Notes under the pieces: generated by a model
Told to the model about the DNA's origin: nothing
Seen by the model: only the letters and a program-made list of their open reading frames with translations
Databases searched by the model: none
Program-made: the position numbers and the translations under genes
In this document: positions 19,335 through 27,531 of the stretch, in pieces
Numbering within the stretch: the first letter of the stretch is position 1
How the letters are laid out: each line of letters begins with the position of its first letter
NCBI GenBank assembly: GCA_017306865.1
Contig: JAFKHH010000011.1
Location: forward strand, 186,001-250,000
From: Filimonas sp.
GTDB lineage: Bacteria > Bacteroidota > Bacteroidia > Chitinophagales > Chitinophagaceae
DNA: 64,000 bases
Direction: 5' to 3'

Positions 19335-19763
19335 TTACGCATTTTCCAGTCTCTTTATATCCAGTTTCTTCATTGTCATTAGTTCTTTCATAGCACGTTG
19401 GCCCCTTTCAGGATCGGTCATGATCTTGCCAATATTTGCAGGGATGATTTGCCATGACAAGCCAAATTTATCTTTCAGCCAGCCGCACATACTTTCCTGC
19501 CCGCCATCTGCAGTCAGCTTATCCCAGTAATGATCTATTTCTTCCTGTGTATCACAAGGCACTACAAATGACACTGCTTCGGTGAATTTAAATTGCGGGC
19601 CACCATTCAGTCCCATAAACTTTTTGCCATCTATTTCGAAAGTTACCACCATTGGGTGCTCTTCCAGGATCTTTACACTTTTGAAAACAGTTGCATAAAA
19701 TGTTGCTGCTTCTTTTGCGTTGCCGTCAAACCAGAGGCATGGATAAATTGTGTTGTTTGCCAT
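19335..19763 (-). CDS. PhnB-like VOC family protein
   Basis: The 142-residue protein matches the '3-demethylubiquinone-9 3-methyltransferase'/PhnB-like branch of the VOC fold: IYPCLWFDGNAKEAATFY at the start, FKFTEAVSFVVPC in the centre, CGWLKDKFGLSWQIIP near 97-112 and a basic MKKLDIKRLENA tail. Despite the database name these small proteins are not methyltransferases, and their role is unknown. It converges with the SDR gene across a perfect inverted repeat. Confidence 0.88.
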   Translation of the reverse strand: MANNTIYPCLWFDGNAKEAATFYATVFKSVKILEEHPMVVTFEIDGKKFMGLNGGPQFKFTEAVSFVVPCDTQEEIDHYWDKLTADGGQESMCGWLKDKFGLSWQIIPANIGKIMTDPERGQRAMKELMTMKKLDIKRLENA

Positions 19764-19854
19764 TGTATGTCGTTTTTATTGTTACACAAGATTAGGTTGA
19801 ATAGCTGACTTTCGTTGAGTCAGAAAGCGACAAAAAGTAGGGTGTATTGCGACG

Positions 19855-19962
19855 AGGGGGAATTTGAAATTTCAAATTTGATATTTGATATTTGATATTT
19901 GAGATGAATATCCCTGCTAATCGTTTCATTTCAAATTTTAAATCTCAAATTTCAAATTCTCC
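19855..19962. repeat. Intergenic inverted repeat (ATTTGAAATTTGAGATTT family)
   Basis: The left arm is built from aatttgaaatttcaaatttg and tatttgatatttgagatg, and the right arm from the complementary catttcaaattttaaatctc and aaatttcaaattctcc. It fills most of the gap between the PhnB-like and DUF1343 genes. Confidence 0.65.
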
Positions 19963-19967
19963 ACGAT

Positions 19968-21146
19968 TTATTCATACAACAAAAACGGTGCTATCTCTTT
20001 CTTCCATTCCTCCGCATCAAGCAATTCTTTTGCCTCTTCTATAAACTCCTTAACCGGTAAGTCAAACAAATGTTCAGCATTTAATATACCTAACAGTAAA
20101 TTCAAATGCTGCTTGCCTGTAGGGTTTACATGTGTTGGGTAAGTTGCCCATTCAAATTGTGCAGGATGTAATTCTTTAATGACGCGTATCAGTAACAAGC
20201 CGGCCAATACTGCTTTGTATTGCGCAGGCTCATTAACATGCAGCATTACTCCATTACATTTTTCTCCCTTGTATTTGGCTTCTGTAGGTGTAAAGGTCAT
20301 TGGTCTTGCGTGTACAGGTGAATGCAAGGTTTTTGCAAGCGTATTGAAGTGTATGGCTGTTTCATTGGCATTTATCCACGGTGCGCCTGCAATTCTGAAT
20401 GGTGTAGCAGTGCCCCGGCCTTCACTGATGTTTGTTGCTTCCAGGAAACAAAGCCCGGGATATAATAATGCAGATTCAAATGTAGGTATGGCAGGAGAGA
20501 GCGGTACAAATGAATGGCTCCATTCTGTATAGCGCATACTTCTTTTCCATCCGTTGCATGGAATTATATCCAGCTTGCAATGAATGTTTCTTGTGGTGTT
20601 GAAATACTTTGCCAGTTCACCAAGCGTACAACTGTGCTTAACAGGTAAGCGCCATCTGCCAATGAAGCTGTTGCAATGCGCTTCATCTAATAAAGGGCCT
20701 TCTGCCAGATCGCTATTCCCACTTAATGGATTTGGCCTGTCTGCTATTACCAATGGAATATTCTGCCTCGAGCAGGCTTCCATTACATGCGTCATCGTCC
20801 ATAAATATGTATAAAATCTGCAACCGATATCCGGTATGTCAAACAACATAATATCAATGCTTGCCAGGTCATTGGCTGAAGGTGCCAATTTATCACCATA
20901 TAAACTGATAATTGGTAAGCCCGTTAAAGGATCAGTGCCATCTTTCATTAAGTGACCATCAGCACCAGTAGTATCCAGCCCATGCTCCGGCGAAAACAAT
21001 GTTGTGATATTGAATCCGTGTTCTAACAATGCCTGCCGTGCTGGTTGAAATGTTGCGGTACAAGCTGCATGATTGGTAACGAGTCCAATACGTTGTTGTT
21101 GCCACATGGGTGGGTGGGAAAGAAGTATGTCGATGCCTGTTTGCAT
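19968..21146 (-). CDS. DUF1343 / NamZ-like exo-N-acetylmuramidase family protein
   Basis: The 392-residue protein shows DUF1343 landmarks: RIGLVTNHAA (about 19-28), TTLFSPEHGLDTTG, LYGDKLAP, LMLFDIPDIGCRFYTYLWTM-type segment, DRPNPLSG, and the C-terminal half with LYPGLCFLEATNISEGRGT. The characterised member NamZ of Tannerella removes terminal N-acetylmuramic acid from peptidoglycan fragments. This protein lacks a signal peptide; an in-frame stop lies a few codons upstream of the ATG, so it appears cytoplasmic. It could then act in recovery of imported muropeptides, which is an inference. No other recycling gene is adjacent. Confidence 0.88.
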   Translation of the reverse strand: MQTGIDILLSHPPMWQQQRIGLVTNHAACTATFQPARQALLEHGFNITTLFSPEHGLDTTGADGHLMKDGTDPLTGLPIISLYGDKLAPSANDLASIDIMLFDIPDIGCRFYTYLWTMTHVMEACSRQNIPLVIADRPNPLSGNSDLAEGPLLDEAHCNSFIGRWRLPVKHSCTLGELAKYFNTTRNIHCKLDIIPCNGWKRSMRYTEWSHSFVPLSPAIPTFESALLYPGLCFLEATNISEGRGTATPFRIAGAPWINANETAIHFNTLAKTLHSPVHARPMTFTPTEAKYKGEKCNGVMLHVNEPAQYKAVLAGLLLIRVIKELHPAQFEWATYPTHVNPTGKQHLNLLLGILNAEHLFDLPVKEFIEEAKELLDAEEWKKEIAPFLLYE

Positions 21147-21300
21147 GTATATTATTTAGATTTGAAATTTGAGATTTAAAATTTGAAATTATTGTCCTGA
21201 TGTACAATAGCCTATGTGCTTATGCCTTCGCTCGAATCATCTCAAATCTCAAATTTTAGATTTCAAATCTCTTCCGAATCTACGCAAAGAACCGTATTTC
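21147..21300. repeat. Intergenic inverted repeat (ATTTGAAATTTGAGATTT family)
   Basis: tttgaaatttgagatttaaa (21161-21180) and its extension face the complementary ctcaaatctcaaattttaga (21240-21260). The spacer is about 50 bases. It lies between the divergent NamZ-like and cytochrome genes. Confidence 0.65.
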
Positions 21301-21378
21301 AACGTGCCTAAGGGGGTAAAAAACCCGTTGCGACCGGCTTGGCGTGTTTCTATCTTTCGTTTCATTAAACCCTTTTAT

Positions 21379-22599
21379 ATGAAACTGAGATACGCTTTTG
21401 TTTACTTAACTGCTTTCGTATCTGTTACCCTCTTATTTAATGCCTGTAAAGATCAAGGCAATAAAGAGCCTGAAAACAAACCTACATCATCATCAGATTC
21501 GGACTCGCTGTTCCTGGCAACGTCGGGAAGCCTGGCTGTAAACAGCCCTGATGAGTTTAGCTGGACCATGTTTGCACGCATCTGTGCTAAAGCGCAGCAG
21601 CAAAGCAAAGTCGGGCCTAATAATGTAGAAACGAACAATGCAATCTGGGAAACCTGGGCAGATGATCCGACTACGTATCCTTCGAGTCCTGACACTGCGA
21701 ATCCGCCTGTATTTGGCGCCGTGCAGAAAAAAGGCAAGGTGCTGGAAAGTATTCAGCAACAGGAATTCCGCAGACGCCTGTTCTTAAAAAATCCCCAGGC
21801 GCATGTAACTATTGCGCCGAGTGGTAGCAGCGAAGAAACAAGAAGAAATGCTGCCAGTTTCAACTTCATTATCAACAATGGACTGTGGTACACACAGGGG
21901 TTGATGGCTGCGTTTAAGAAAAATGTAAACGGCGGTACGTACAATCCGCTAACGTTTCCTATAGATGCAGTAGAAGTAAAAGCTGTATGGAAACCGATCA
22001 CTAAAGATTCTATGCAGTACTATCACTGGAACTATGATGCACAAGGAAACCTGTATGGTATGGTTGCGTTTCACATTATGACTAAAGCATTGCCTAACTG
22101 GACATGGGCTACATGGGAGTGGACAGGTAATGCGGGCAGATGTGATTACATGGGCTGTATAGATAGTTTTGGTGTAACGCCTTCTTATGAAGCGCCGAAT
22201 GCAACATTGAATCAGCAGTATGCGCCAGGAACATTAACACCGCAATTGCTTGCCATCTTTAAACAATTTGGCTTAGGCGATGAATGGAAAAATTACCGCC
22301 TGAAGGGCGCGCAGATAGATTGGATAGATGCAACGGGCAGAACAATCCTGTTGGGTAACTCCGTAACAGAAGCTGGCTTTGTACAGTCTTCATCGTGCAT
22401 TACCTGTCACTCAAATGCCAGCTTTGATAGCGGCGGCAACTTTATGCCATCTGTAGGATTTACTAATTCGGGCCAAAGCCAGAACGGTGCGGTAAACCCG
22501 GCTAATTTCTGGCAGAATGGTTCCGCTCCTTATGGAAACCTTGTTTACTTACCTTACGATTTTGTATGGGGTGTTCTCCGCGTGTCCCCTGCAAAATAA
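21379..22599 (+). CDS. Cytochrome c-type lipoprotein
   Basis: Starting at 21379 (MKLRYAFVYL) gives 406 residues with a lipoprotein-like signal (NAC, acyl Cys C23); the longer frame upstream runs through a repeat and was discarded. A Ser/Asp-rich linker follows. One heme-binding CITCH motif is present at C340-H344, near the C-terminus, with a Met-containing GGNFMPSVGF segment about 15 residues later that could supply the axial ligand. The first 300 residues match no family that I recognise, although WTWATWEWTG and related aromatic motifs suggest a compact domain. A surface or periplasmic electron-transfer or peroxidase-like role is possible. No partner oxidoreductase is adjacent. Confidence 0.75.
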   Translation: MKLRYAFVYLTAFVSVTLLFNACKDQGNKEPENKPTSSSDSDSLFLATSGSLAVNSPDEFSWTMFARICAKAQQQSKVGPNNVETNNAIWETWADDPTTYPSSPDTANPPVFGAVQKKGKVLESIQQQEFRRRLFLKNPQAHVTIAPSGSSEETRRNAASFNFIINNGLWYTQGLMAAFKKNVNGGTYNPLTFPIDAVEVKAVWKPITKDSMQYYHWNYDAQGNLYGMVAFHIMTKALPNWTWATWEWTGNAGRCDYMGCIDSFGVTPSYEAPNATLNQQYAPGTLTPQLLAIFKQFGLGDEWKNYRLKGAQIDWIDATGRTILLGNSVTEAGFVQSSSCITCHSNASFDSGGNFMPSVGFTNSGQSQNGAVNPANFWQNGSAPYGNLVYLPYDFVWGVLRVSPAK

Positions 22600-22634
22600 A
22601 ATACTTTCTATGCAACGGCGACGGTGTACTAAAC

Positions 22635-22661
22635 AATGGGCTGCGTATGCAGCCCATTTTG
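22635..22661. terminator. Hairpin between convergent genes
   Basis: aatgggctgc (22635-22644) pairs perfectly with gcagcccatt (22649-22658) around gtat, followed by TT. The opposite strand also has a short T tract. It serves the cytochrome gene and perhaps the convergent unknown gene. Confidence 0.75.
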
Positions 22662-22682
22662 TTATGAAGAAGTATATATTGT

Positions 22683-23894
22683 TTAGTCACAGGTTGGAAG
22701 GATCCCTTTTTGTTTCCAGTTGTGCAATGTGTCTGTGTGTACGCCGCATTGGAGTAATATTTCTTCAAAATCTTTATCACTATGCCCTTCGATAGACCAG
22801 TCAATTGCGTAAGCTGCGAAGTCGTCTGTAACTTTTATTTTGCCCTCTAATTTGGTTTGATTTAATAAACTGGCTGCTTTCAAAAGCATTATTCTTCCTA
22901 AATCCGGATCATCATTATCGTTCATTAGTTGCTCCAATTGGGAAAATACATCTTCGAAAGAAGTATGTTCAATATGGATAAAGTTATTGTAGTCGCTAAT
23001 GAAAATGTATTCCTTCGCTTGTAATTTTGTTTCTATTGTGGTGCCTGACTGATATGTTAGGATTGGTAAATAGGAATCTGCATAGTGATAGCTTAATTCA
23101 AGTAAGGCAATCGGTTCGTCAATGTTTTGCTTTTGTAGAGCTTCTATACCTGCCCTTGCGATAGCTGTTGCAATGTGTTCTATGACGTCTTCTTGTGTCA
23201 TGTCTTTTGTGGCCTTGCTGTAAGCAATGCGGGATTCACCATTCTCAAAGTGTTTTCTGATCGTAGCAAGCTGTCCGATTTCATCATAAGTATAACTATC
23301 GTAGCTCATATATTTTCCGGCTCCCGGAGTTATATGTATGCTGGATGAAGTGTTGAGCCTATCAGTTTTATCGTACTCAAACACAGTAACCGTTAAGAAA
23401 AAAGCATTTTCATCATCTTTGATTGATTGTATGATTTCAGATTTAGCTTGTTGGATAAAACTCGAATTGCCGGCTCTTCCATTGATAGCGAGTCGTTGTG
23501 ATGATATCTTGTGACCATTGTCGAATTCAATACAATGGATAATAGAAGGTACACCGGTTTCTAGGCAATATTCTACAAACTCAACAAGGTTGGGCGAATA
23601 GCTGTAATAACCAGCCCAATGTACGTTGTTATGTGTATGTTGAAATTTTACATAACAAGGTTGGTCAGCATCATTTAGCCCATATTCATATAAATCTTCT
23701 GATAAATGATCGCCGGTATTTGTTAGTAGCGGGCCGCTGCTGGGAAAGTGTGTGAAATCAAACTTGTCAATATCGAAACGGGATCCTTTTGCATACACAA
23801 TAGTCTTCGCTTGCTCCTGTTGCTGCGCAAGCCTAGGAATTTCATCAAAAGCAAGCTCCCAACGTGTAAATAGTTTTTCAATTAGCTGTTCCAT
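22683..23894 (-). CDS. Large cytoplasmic protein of unknown function
   Basis: I do not recognise this 403-residue protein. It has no signal peptide or membrane segment, is acidic, and is rich in Asp, Glu and aromatic residues. About residues 60-120 contain CYVKFQHTHNNVHWAGYYSY, later YDSYTYDEIGQL, and the C-terminal third is helical (DVIEHIATAIARAGIEALQ, then FEDVFSQLEQL). The last 50 residues (DFAAYAIDWSIEGHSDKDFE, then VHTDTLHNWKQKG) resemble a small DUF4303-like or immunity-type helical tail only by general appearance. The codon use looks like that of the neighbours. It may be a soluble accessory or immunity-like protein, but no toxin gene lies nearby. Confidence 0.7.
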   Translation of the reverse strand: MEQLIEKLFTRWELAFDEIPRLAQQQEQAKTIVYAKGSRFDIDKFDFTHFPSSGPLLTNTGDHLSEDLYEYGLNDADQPCYVKFQHTHNNVHWAGYYSYSPNLVEFVEYCLETGVPSIIHCIEFDNGHKISSQRLAINGRAGNSSFIQQAKSEIIQSIKDDENAFFLTVTVFEYDKTDRLNTSSSIHITPGAGKYMSYDSYTYDEIGQLATIRKHFENGESRIAYSKATKDMTQEDVIEHIATAIARAGIEALQKQNIDEPIALLELSYHYADSYLPILTYQSGTTIETKLQAKEYIFISDYNNFIHIEHTSFEDVFSQLEQLMNDNDDPDLGRIMLLKAASLLNQTKLEGKIKVTDDFAAYAIDWSIEGHSDKDFEEILLQCGVHTDTLHNWKQKGILPTCD

Positions 23895-23951
23895 AGATTA
23901 AGAAGTGATTTGTATAAATACCATCAAATTTTGTGTTTAGCAAGTCTACCC

Positions 23952-24461
23952 CTACTTCAACACCTCCAAACACTTCTTCAACACATCCCTGTTTTGTTCT
24001 TTTACTTCAACGGTCTCGGCTCCTTTGCTGAAGTCGATGCTGAGGGATGTGATGTCATTTGTCTGTAAGAGTGGTAGGGCAGAAGTGGGTATGTCAAACG
24101 ATACTTCAATGCCTTCAGATGCCCGCGGTGGCGTGCCAAAGGTAAAACTGCCGCGGTTGGATACAGCGGTCTTTAGCGCTGGTAGTGTAATTGTGCTGTC
24201 ATTGCTAAGTTTCAGCGTAAGGTTTTCTCCTTCTACTATAGATAATCTTTTGCCTCCTAGTACTATTCTTGTCTCAAGTGTATAAGCGGAGTCCAGTTTT
24301 AGTATGCGTATGCCTACGTATGACCAGCCAGATATATACAATGTTTCCCATGTAGTACGCACTACATTATTGGTCGATTCCTCTTTTTTGCCTCTTAGTT
24401 TTTGTGCGGTTACGGTAAATGAAATGAATAAAAATAGAATTACAGTAAAAACAGTTTTCAT
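23952..24461 (-). CDS. Small secreted protein of unknown function
   Basis: The likely start at 24461 (MKTVFTVILFLFISFTVTAQ) gives 169 residues with a clear signal peptide ending near A19-Q20; 17 further upstream codons are open but unlikely. The mature part is beta-rich with alternating polar and hydrophobic residues (YTLETRIVLGGKRLSI, LTLKLSNDSTITLPAL) and ends in a helical LKKCLEVLK tail. No domain was recognised. It is read in the same direction as the 403-residue gene, 57 bases upstream of it, so the two may share a transcript. Confidence 0.7.
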   Translation of the reverse strand: MKTVFTVILFLFISFTVTAQKLRGKKEESTNNVVRTTWETLYISGWSYVGIRILKLDSAYTLETRIVLGGKRLSIVEGENLTLKLSNDSTITLPALKTAVSNRGSFTFGTPPRASEGIEVSFDIPTSALPLLQTNDITSLSIDFSKGAETVEVKEQNRDVLKKCLEVLK

Positions 24462-24604
24462 GCTTGCTGATAATTGTTTAAGGTTGATGATGGATAATTT
24501 ATCCGTATGCAATTTAGTAAAAAGAATGCACGGAAAATTTGTGCCGGCGCTTTTAAAATTACTTGCACTGCTATATGGATAATTTGCTGAAATAGATAGT
24601 AATC

Positions 24605-25225
24605 TTATTGCTTTCTGCAGGTGATTAAGTAAAGTGGATAATTCTCCTGCACTTCGCTTATTTCAACTAAACCATGTCCCCCAAACTCCTCCTGTATGGA
24701 TGCTTCATCATAGAAAAACATATTCACGCCGCCAAACATTTCATAACGGTCTTTGCTAATAAGTGTGCCTTGTCCGTACGTATGCGCTTGCTTAGTAATG
24801 GCCGTGAAGATCATGTAGCCATTCTCTGTTAACTGGTCATAACAATCGCGGATCAGCTTTTTTCTTTCATCACAGTCGAGCAAGTGAATGAGTGCATAAC
24901 AAAAGATGCCATCATATTTGTTGCTATCAAATGGCATGTTAGTTACAGAGCCGTGATAAATGATCATGTCTGAACCGTAGTGTTTTCTCGCTATATCAAT
25001 GGCTGTTTGCGAAATTTCAATACCTGTTACGTGTATGCCCTCCTCTCTAAATACCTGGGCGTTCCTGCCATAGCCAATGCCGGGAATGAGAATGCTTTTA
25101 ATACCTTTCTTTACAAAAAAATCCTTCGCTAACACAGCCGAGTTTGCCGGTTCAAAACCCCACATTTCCTGTTTCTCTGTAAAGGCCTTTTCCCAAAATT
25201 CCGGCTTGTTGTTTTCTGTGCTCAT
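24605..25225 (-). CDS. Class I SAM-dependent methyltransferase
   Basis: From the start at 25225 (MSTENNKPEFWEKAF) the protein has 206 residues; an upstream ATG at 25273 is less likely. Motif I IPGIGYGRNA (47-56) and the acidic GIEIS that follows form the SAM-binding site, with MPFDSNKYDGIFCYALIHLL as motif III/IV. The layout is close to thiopurine-methyltransferase or TehB-like small-molecule methyltransferases. The acceptor is unknown. It appears to be a single gene. Confidence 0.88.
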   Translation of the reverse strand: MSTENNKPEFWEKAFTEKQEMWGFEPANSAVLAKDFFVKKGIKSILIPGIGYGRNAQVFREEGIHVTGIEISQTAIDIARKHYGSDMIIYHGSVTNMPFDSNKYDGIFCYALIHLLDCDERKKLIRDCYDQLTENGYMIFTAITKQAHTYGQGTLISKDRYEMFGGVNMFFYDEASIQEEFGGHGLVEISEVQENYPLYLITCRKQ

Positions 25226-25276
25226 CTTATAAATTGAAATTGCAACAAAGTTACAATAAACAAAAGCTTTCAAACC

Positions 25277-25357
25277 CGGTAAAAGAGTGGTCCACTTTTG
25301 TTATGTTGATAATGAGTTGAATTGCATGCTCCAAAAAAGTGGACCACTCTTTTACCG
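25277..25357. repeat. Perfect inverted repeat with 23-base arms (AGAGTGGTCCACTTT element, copy A)
   Basis: The arms 25277-25299 and 25335-25357 are perfect reverse complements (core agagtggtccacttt / aaagtggaccactct) separated by 35 bases. A second element with the same core and almost the same total length lies at 37451-37515. The pair looks like a small mobile palindromic element or leftover insertion-sequence ends. No transposase is present. Confidence 0.75.
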
Positions 25358-25473
25358 AAATGTTCAATAGCGAACTAAATGCTGAAGTGTGCGACGCAAC
25401 GAAGATCAACCAGGGGTGTGCTGCCCGGTTCAAAAAAACAGTAATGTAATCGCTTGAGAGTGGAGTAAAATAA

Positions 25474-25500
25474 AAAAGGCTTCTGCCTTAGAAGCCTTTT
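25474..25500 (-). terminator. Terminator after tRNA-Met
   Basis: aaaaggcttct (25474-25484) pairs perfectly with agaagcctttt (25490-25500) around gcctt. On the minus strand it follows the 3' end of the tRNA by a few bases and is followed by a T-rich tract. Confidence 0.85.
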
Positions 25501-25505
25501 ATTTG

Positions 25506-25579
25506 TAGCGAAGACGGGAGTTGAACCCGTGACCTCAGGGTTATGAATCCTGCGCTCTAACCATCTGAGCTACCTCGCC
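25506..25579 (-). tRNA. tRNA-Met (CAT anticodon)
   Basis: The minus strand folds into a full 74-base cloverleaf: acceptor GGCGAGG/CTTCGCT, D arm GCTC...GAGC, anticodon loop TTCATAA with CAT at its centre, variable loop AGGTC and T arm ACGGG TTCAACT CCCGT. The discriminator base is A and CCA is not encoded. The base below the anticodon loop forms an A-C mismatch. The CAT anticodon could in principle be the lysidine-modified Ile form, but the acceptor and arms fit elongator Met better. Confidence 0.93.
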
Positions 25580-25609
25580 AATGGGCGGCAAAAATAAGGG
25601 AAAAGCTAT

Positions 25610-25820
25610 TATGAATGAGCATGTTTGGGAAGAAAAATTTTGGGAAGGCCACCAAGGCTCTACGACACCAAGATTCACCAAGAAAATGCAACGCATTTTT
25701 CCTATGTGCTCTATATACTCTTGAATAGATCAAACTTATCTATTAAAAAAGCACTTGATCGAGTGCTATGTGCCTTTATCCCTATGTTTACTATGTGTTT
25801 AAAATACTTCGCTATGGTCT
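25610..25820. other. Intergenic region with repeat text
   Basis: Between the tRNA and the candidate small RNA lie ggccaccaaggctctacgac, ttcctatgtgctctatatac and ccctatgtttactatgtg units of the same kinds found in other gaps, plus a short near-palindrome agcacttgatcgagtgct (25750-25767). A 68-residue frame here is not convincing. Confidence 0.4.
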
Positions 25821-25844
25821 TATTGCAGTAAAAATGTAAGAAAC

Positions 25845-25983
25845 AAAAAGCCCTCCTGTAGAAACAGAAGGGCGTCTTCGATTGCTTGCCATATGAAAAT
25901 TCTTCAAACCTTTCGGTCAAGAAGTTTAGTATAATGTTGTTTCGATATAAATTATTGTCCTTTGACTGGACATCTGTTTATTC
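25845..25983 (-). ncRNA. Candidate small RNA with intrinsic terminator
   Basis: On the minus strand, an exact TAnnTTTG box (TATTTTTG, 25989-25996) is followed by about 140 bases with no convincing ORF that contain three hairpins. GTCC/GGAC lies at 25957-25971. A stem with a GAAA tetraloop (GACC-GAAA-GGTT, extended by CTTC/GAAG) lies at 25902-25924. The third is a strong terminator, GCCCTTCTGT/ACAGGAGGGC at 25850-25873 followed by TTTTT. No gene ends here to need the terminator: the aminotransferase stop is 320 bases upstream. A separate small RNA is the simplest reading. I cannot match it to a known RNA family. Confidence 0.4.
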
Positions 25984-25988
25984 GTTCG

Positions 25989-25996
25989 CAAAAATA
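25989..25996 (-). promoter_or_regulatory. -7 box upstream of the candidate small RNA
   Basis: TATTTTTG on the minus strand is an exact match to the Bacteroidota TAnnTTTG -7 consensus. No clear TTTG -33 box lies at the expected distance, which lowers confidence. Confidence 0.35.
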
Positions 25997-26192
25997 AGCG
26001 GCCTTTATGGCGTGATGCTTTTTCCTGCGTTAATTAAACATAAAATTTATATGAAAGATCTTTGAGGAGCGAAAAACATATTATAAAATAATCAATGTTT
26101 TTATTTTTCCTTTGTTGAAACAAAATAAAGGAGTTTTGTCGATAAAACAATAATATATTTTTAAATATTATATGATTTATCTTCTTTGTACC

Positions 26193-27392
26193 TTATTTTT
26201 TGTTAGGATAAACCTCCAAGGCTTTTTCCAGGCAGTCCATAGCAGCGTTGATCTCATCTGTGTTTAGCACATAAGCCAACCTTACTTCCTGTTTGCCTAA
26301 ACCTTCTGTGCCGTAGAAACCCGTGGCTGGAGCCAACATAACTGTTTGTTTATTATACTCAAAGTTTTCCAGCAGCCATTGGCAGAAGGTGTCGGAATCG
26401 TCTATCGGCAGCTTTGCCATAGCATAGAATGCGCCACCCGGGTTAGGGCAGAACACGCCAGGCATAGCGTTCAGTCTTTTTACCAACAGGTCTCTCCGGG
26501 ACTGGTATTCTTTTTTAGTTACGTCAAAATAATCTGCCGGCAGGTCTACAGCAGCTTCACCCGCTATCTGTGCAAAGCTTGGCGGACTTAGTCTTGCTTG
26601 CGCAAACTTCATCACCGTATCCAGCAACGTTTTGTTACGTGTTACCAATGCACCAATCCTGCCGCCACATGCGCTATATCTTTTACTGATCGTGTCCATC
26701 ATTACCACATTGTCTTCCACACCGTCCAGTTTCAATGCACTGAACTGTGTGCCGTCGTAGCAAAACTCGCGGTATGCCTCATCGGAGAACAGGTAAAGAT
26801 TGTGCTTCTGTACGATTGTGCGCAATGTTTCCATTTCTTCCTTACTATATAAGTAACCGGTAGGATTGTTGGGGTTACATATAACGATGGCTTTTGTCTT
26901 TGGCGTGATTGCTTTTTCAAAAGCACTGATTGGAGGCAATGCAAAACCGCTTTCTATATTAGAAGTGATGGGTACTACTTTTACGCCTGCTTCTACTGCA
27001 AAGCCGTTATAGTTTGCATAGAAGGGTTCAGGTATAATTACTTCATCTCCCGGATCCAGGCAGGCCATAAAGCCGAACAGTATTGCTTCAGAACCACCTG
27101 TGGTTACTATGATCTGGTTATAGTCAAGTTCAATGCCTACAGATTTGTAGTACTGCACCAGTTTTTTACGGTAGCTTTCATTACCCGCACTGTGGCTGTA
27201 TTCCAGTACTTTAAAATCAGAATGACGAACTGCGTCCAATACTTGTTTGGGCGTTTCTATATCTGGCTGGCCGATATTCAGGTGATAAACTTTTACACCT
27301 TTTTTCTTTGCTGCTTCAGCATAAGGAACCAGCTTTCTGATGGGAGAAGCCGGCATTTCCTGGCCTCTGTTGCTTATACTTAACTTTGACAT
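26193..27392 (-). CDS. Class I/II PLP-dependent aminotransferase (aspartate aminotransferase family)
   Basis: The 399-residue enzyme has the complete fold-type I set: ICNPNNPTG with N173, D204 and Y207 in SDEAYREF, the PLP-binding K237 in SKRYSACGGRIG, and the carboxylate-binding R245 region. The N-terminal HLNIGQPDIETP loop is typical of the Igamma subgroup. The substrate is probably aspartate or an aromatic/branched amino acid; the sequence alone does not decide. It is a single gene with a 139-base gap to the DUF1573 operon. Confidence 0.93.
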   Translation of the reverse strand: MSKLSISNRGQEMPASPIRKLVPYAEAAKKKGVKVYHLNIGQPDIETPKQVLDAVRHSDFKVLEYSHSAGNESYRKKLVQYYKSVGIELDYNQIIVTTGGSEAILFGFMACLDPGDEVIIPEPFYANYNGFAVEAGVKVVPITSNIESGFALPPISAFEKAITPKTKAIVICNPNNPTGYLYSKEEMETLRTIVQKHNLYLFSDEAYREFCYDGTQFSALKLDGVEDNVVMMDTISKRYSACGGRIGALVTRNKTLLDTVMKFAQARLSPPSFAQIAGEAAVDLPADYFDVTKKEYQSRRDLLVKRLNAMPGVFCPNPGGAFYAMAKLPIDDSDTFCQWLLENFEYNKQTVMLAPATGFYGTEGLGKQEVRLAYVLNTDEINAAMDCLEKALEVYPNKK

Positions 27393-27480
27393 GGTGCAAA
27401 CCTACATGAATAAGTGAAATGAAAACGTTTGTTTGTTTTGTTTTTTAGCAGTAAAATCTTGCGGGGATGCGCGGGAATGA

Positions 27481-27511
27481 AAAAGCCATCCGCCCAAGGG
27501 GGATGGCTTTT
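27481..27511. terminator. Terminator downstream of the DUF1573 pair
   Basis: aaaagccatcc (27481-27491) pairs perfectly with ggatggctttt (27501-27511). On the minus strand it lies 20 bases beyond the stop of the 123-residue DUF1573 gene and has a T-run. Confidence 0.88.
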
Positions 27512-27531
27512 TTATAGCGAAATGCCAAGTA

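Noticed and set aside
22683-24461. Two unknown genes considered as a toxin-immunity or defence pair
   Set aside because: Neither has nuclease, polymorphic-toxin or other effector motifs, and one is simply an exported beta-rich protein.
25711-25920. 69-residue minus-strand frame covering the candidate small RNA
   Set aside because: The translation is rich in Phe, Cys and Tyr, crosses a strong terminator and has no family features.
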